A stretch of 5,716 nt of DNA from Chloroflexi bacterium RBG_19FT_COMBO_48_23. Its GTDB lineage: Bacteria; Chloroflexota; Dehalococcoidia; GIF9; UBA5620. A model generated the notes under the pieces. It ran no database searches. It was not told the DNA's origin and saw only the letters and a program-made list of their open reading frames with translations. The stretch is taken from the NCBI GenBank assembly GCA_001795315.1, contig MGOH01000001.1, positions 1-5,716 on the forward strand, read 5' to 3'. This document shows, piece after piece, positions 5,589-5,716 of this stretch. Numbering within the stretch: the stretch's first letter is position 1; the number at the start of each line of letters is the position of its first letter. The position numbers were made by a program, and so were the translations under genes.

Positions 5589-5716
5589 ACGCTTCGTGTG
5601 ATGCGTAGAATTCAAATTGTACAGAACTGACTATTGTTACCCTTCATTAAATTACGCTCGATTCAGGAAAGTGACCTGGTATCTAACAGCCAACCCTATG
5701 CAGGATATTGCATAAA
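5589..5716. other. Region downstream of permease, nothing recognised
   Basis: The last 128 bases contain no supported gene start, no strong hairpin and no T-tract terminator. ACGC/GCGT at 5589-5606 gives only a 4-bp stem. The operon may continue beyond the window, or its terminator may lie further right. Confidence 0.5.

Overview
This window looks like chromosomal DNA from an uncultured or little-studied bacterium of roughly 50% GC. The two-component kinase style, the short clean operons, and the DUF169 and DUF3147/GlpM-like genes beside an ABC exporter would fit Chloroflexota (perhaps Dehalococcoidia). That placement is a weak inference from protein style, not a measured phylogeny. I see no mobile element, CRISPR array, tRNA or rRNA.

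Layout from left to right: (1) The C-terminal part of a membrane sensor histidine kinase (HAMP, HisKA, HATPase_c) runs in from the left edge and ends at 1034, followed by a weak T-tailed hairpin. (2) A 346-bp stretch without a recognisable gene (1035-1380) leads to a very small gene at 1381-1530. It has a near-ideal Shine-Dalgarno and encodes a 49-residue single-pass membrane peptide with a basic tail. A second identical Shine-Dalgarno 9-mer follows but has no convincing gene. A perfect 14-bp stem-loop at 1598-1633 closes the unit. (3) A YhhN/TMEM86-family membrane protein lies on the minus strand (1689-2318), convergent with the small gene. (4) A 213-bp divergent intergenic region precedes a compact plus-strand operon. 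Its order is a four-helix DUF3147/GlpM-like membrane protein (2532-2867), a DUF169 protein (2910-3668), a LolD/MacB-type ABC ATPase (3700-4383) and an FtsX/MacB-type permease (4380-5588). The last two overlap by ATGA.

The ATPase and permease should form a type VII-like ABC transporter (mechanotransmission or export of lipophilic or peptide substrates). No periplasmic adapter is visible in the window. The DUF3147 and DUF169 proteins are probably co-transcribed with it, but their roles are unknown. The best leads are this four-gene operon as a possible functional unit, the cysteine-rich extracytoplasmic segment of the kinase, and the tiny membrane-peptide gene with its internal 12-bp tandem duplication and duplicated ribosome-binding site.
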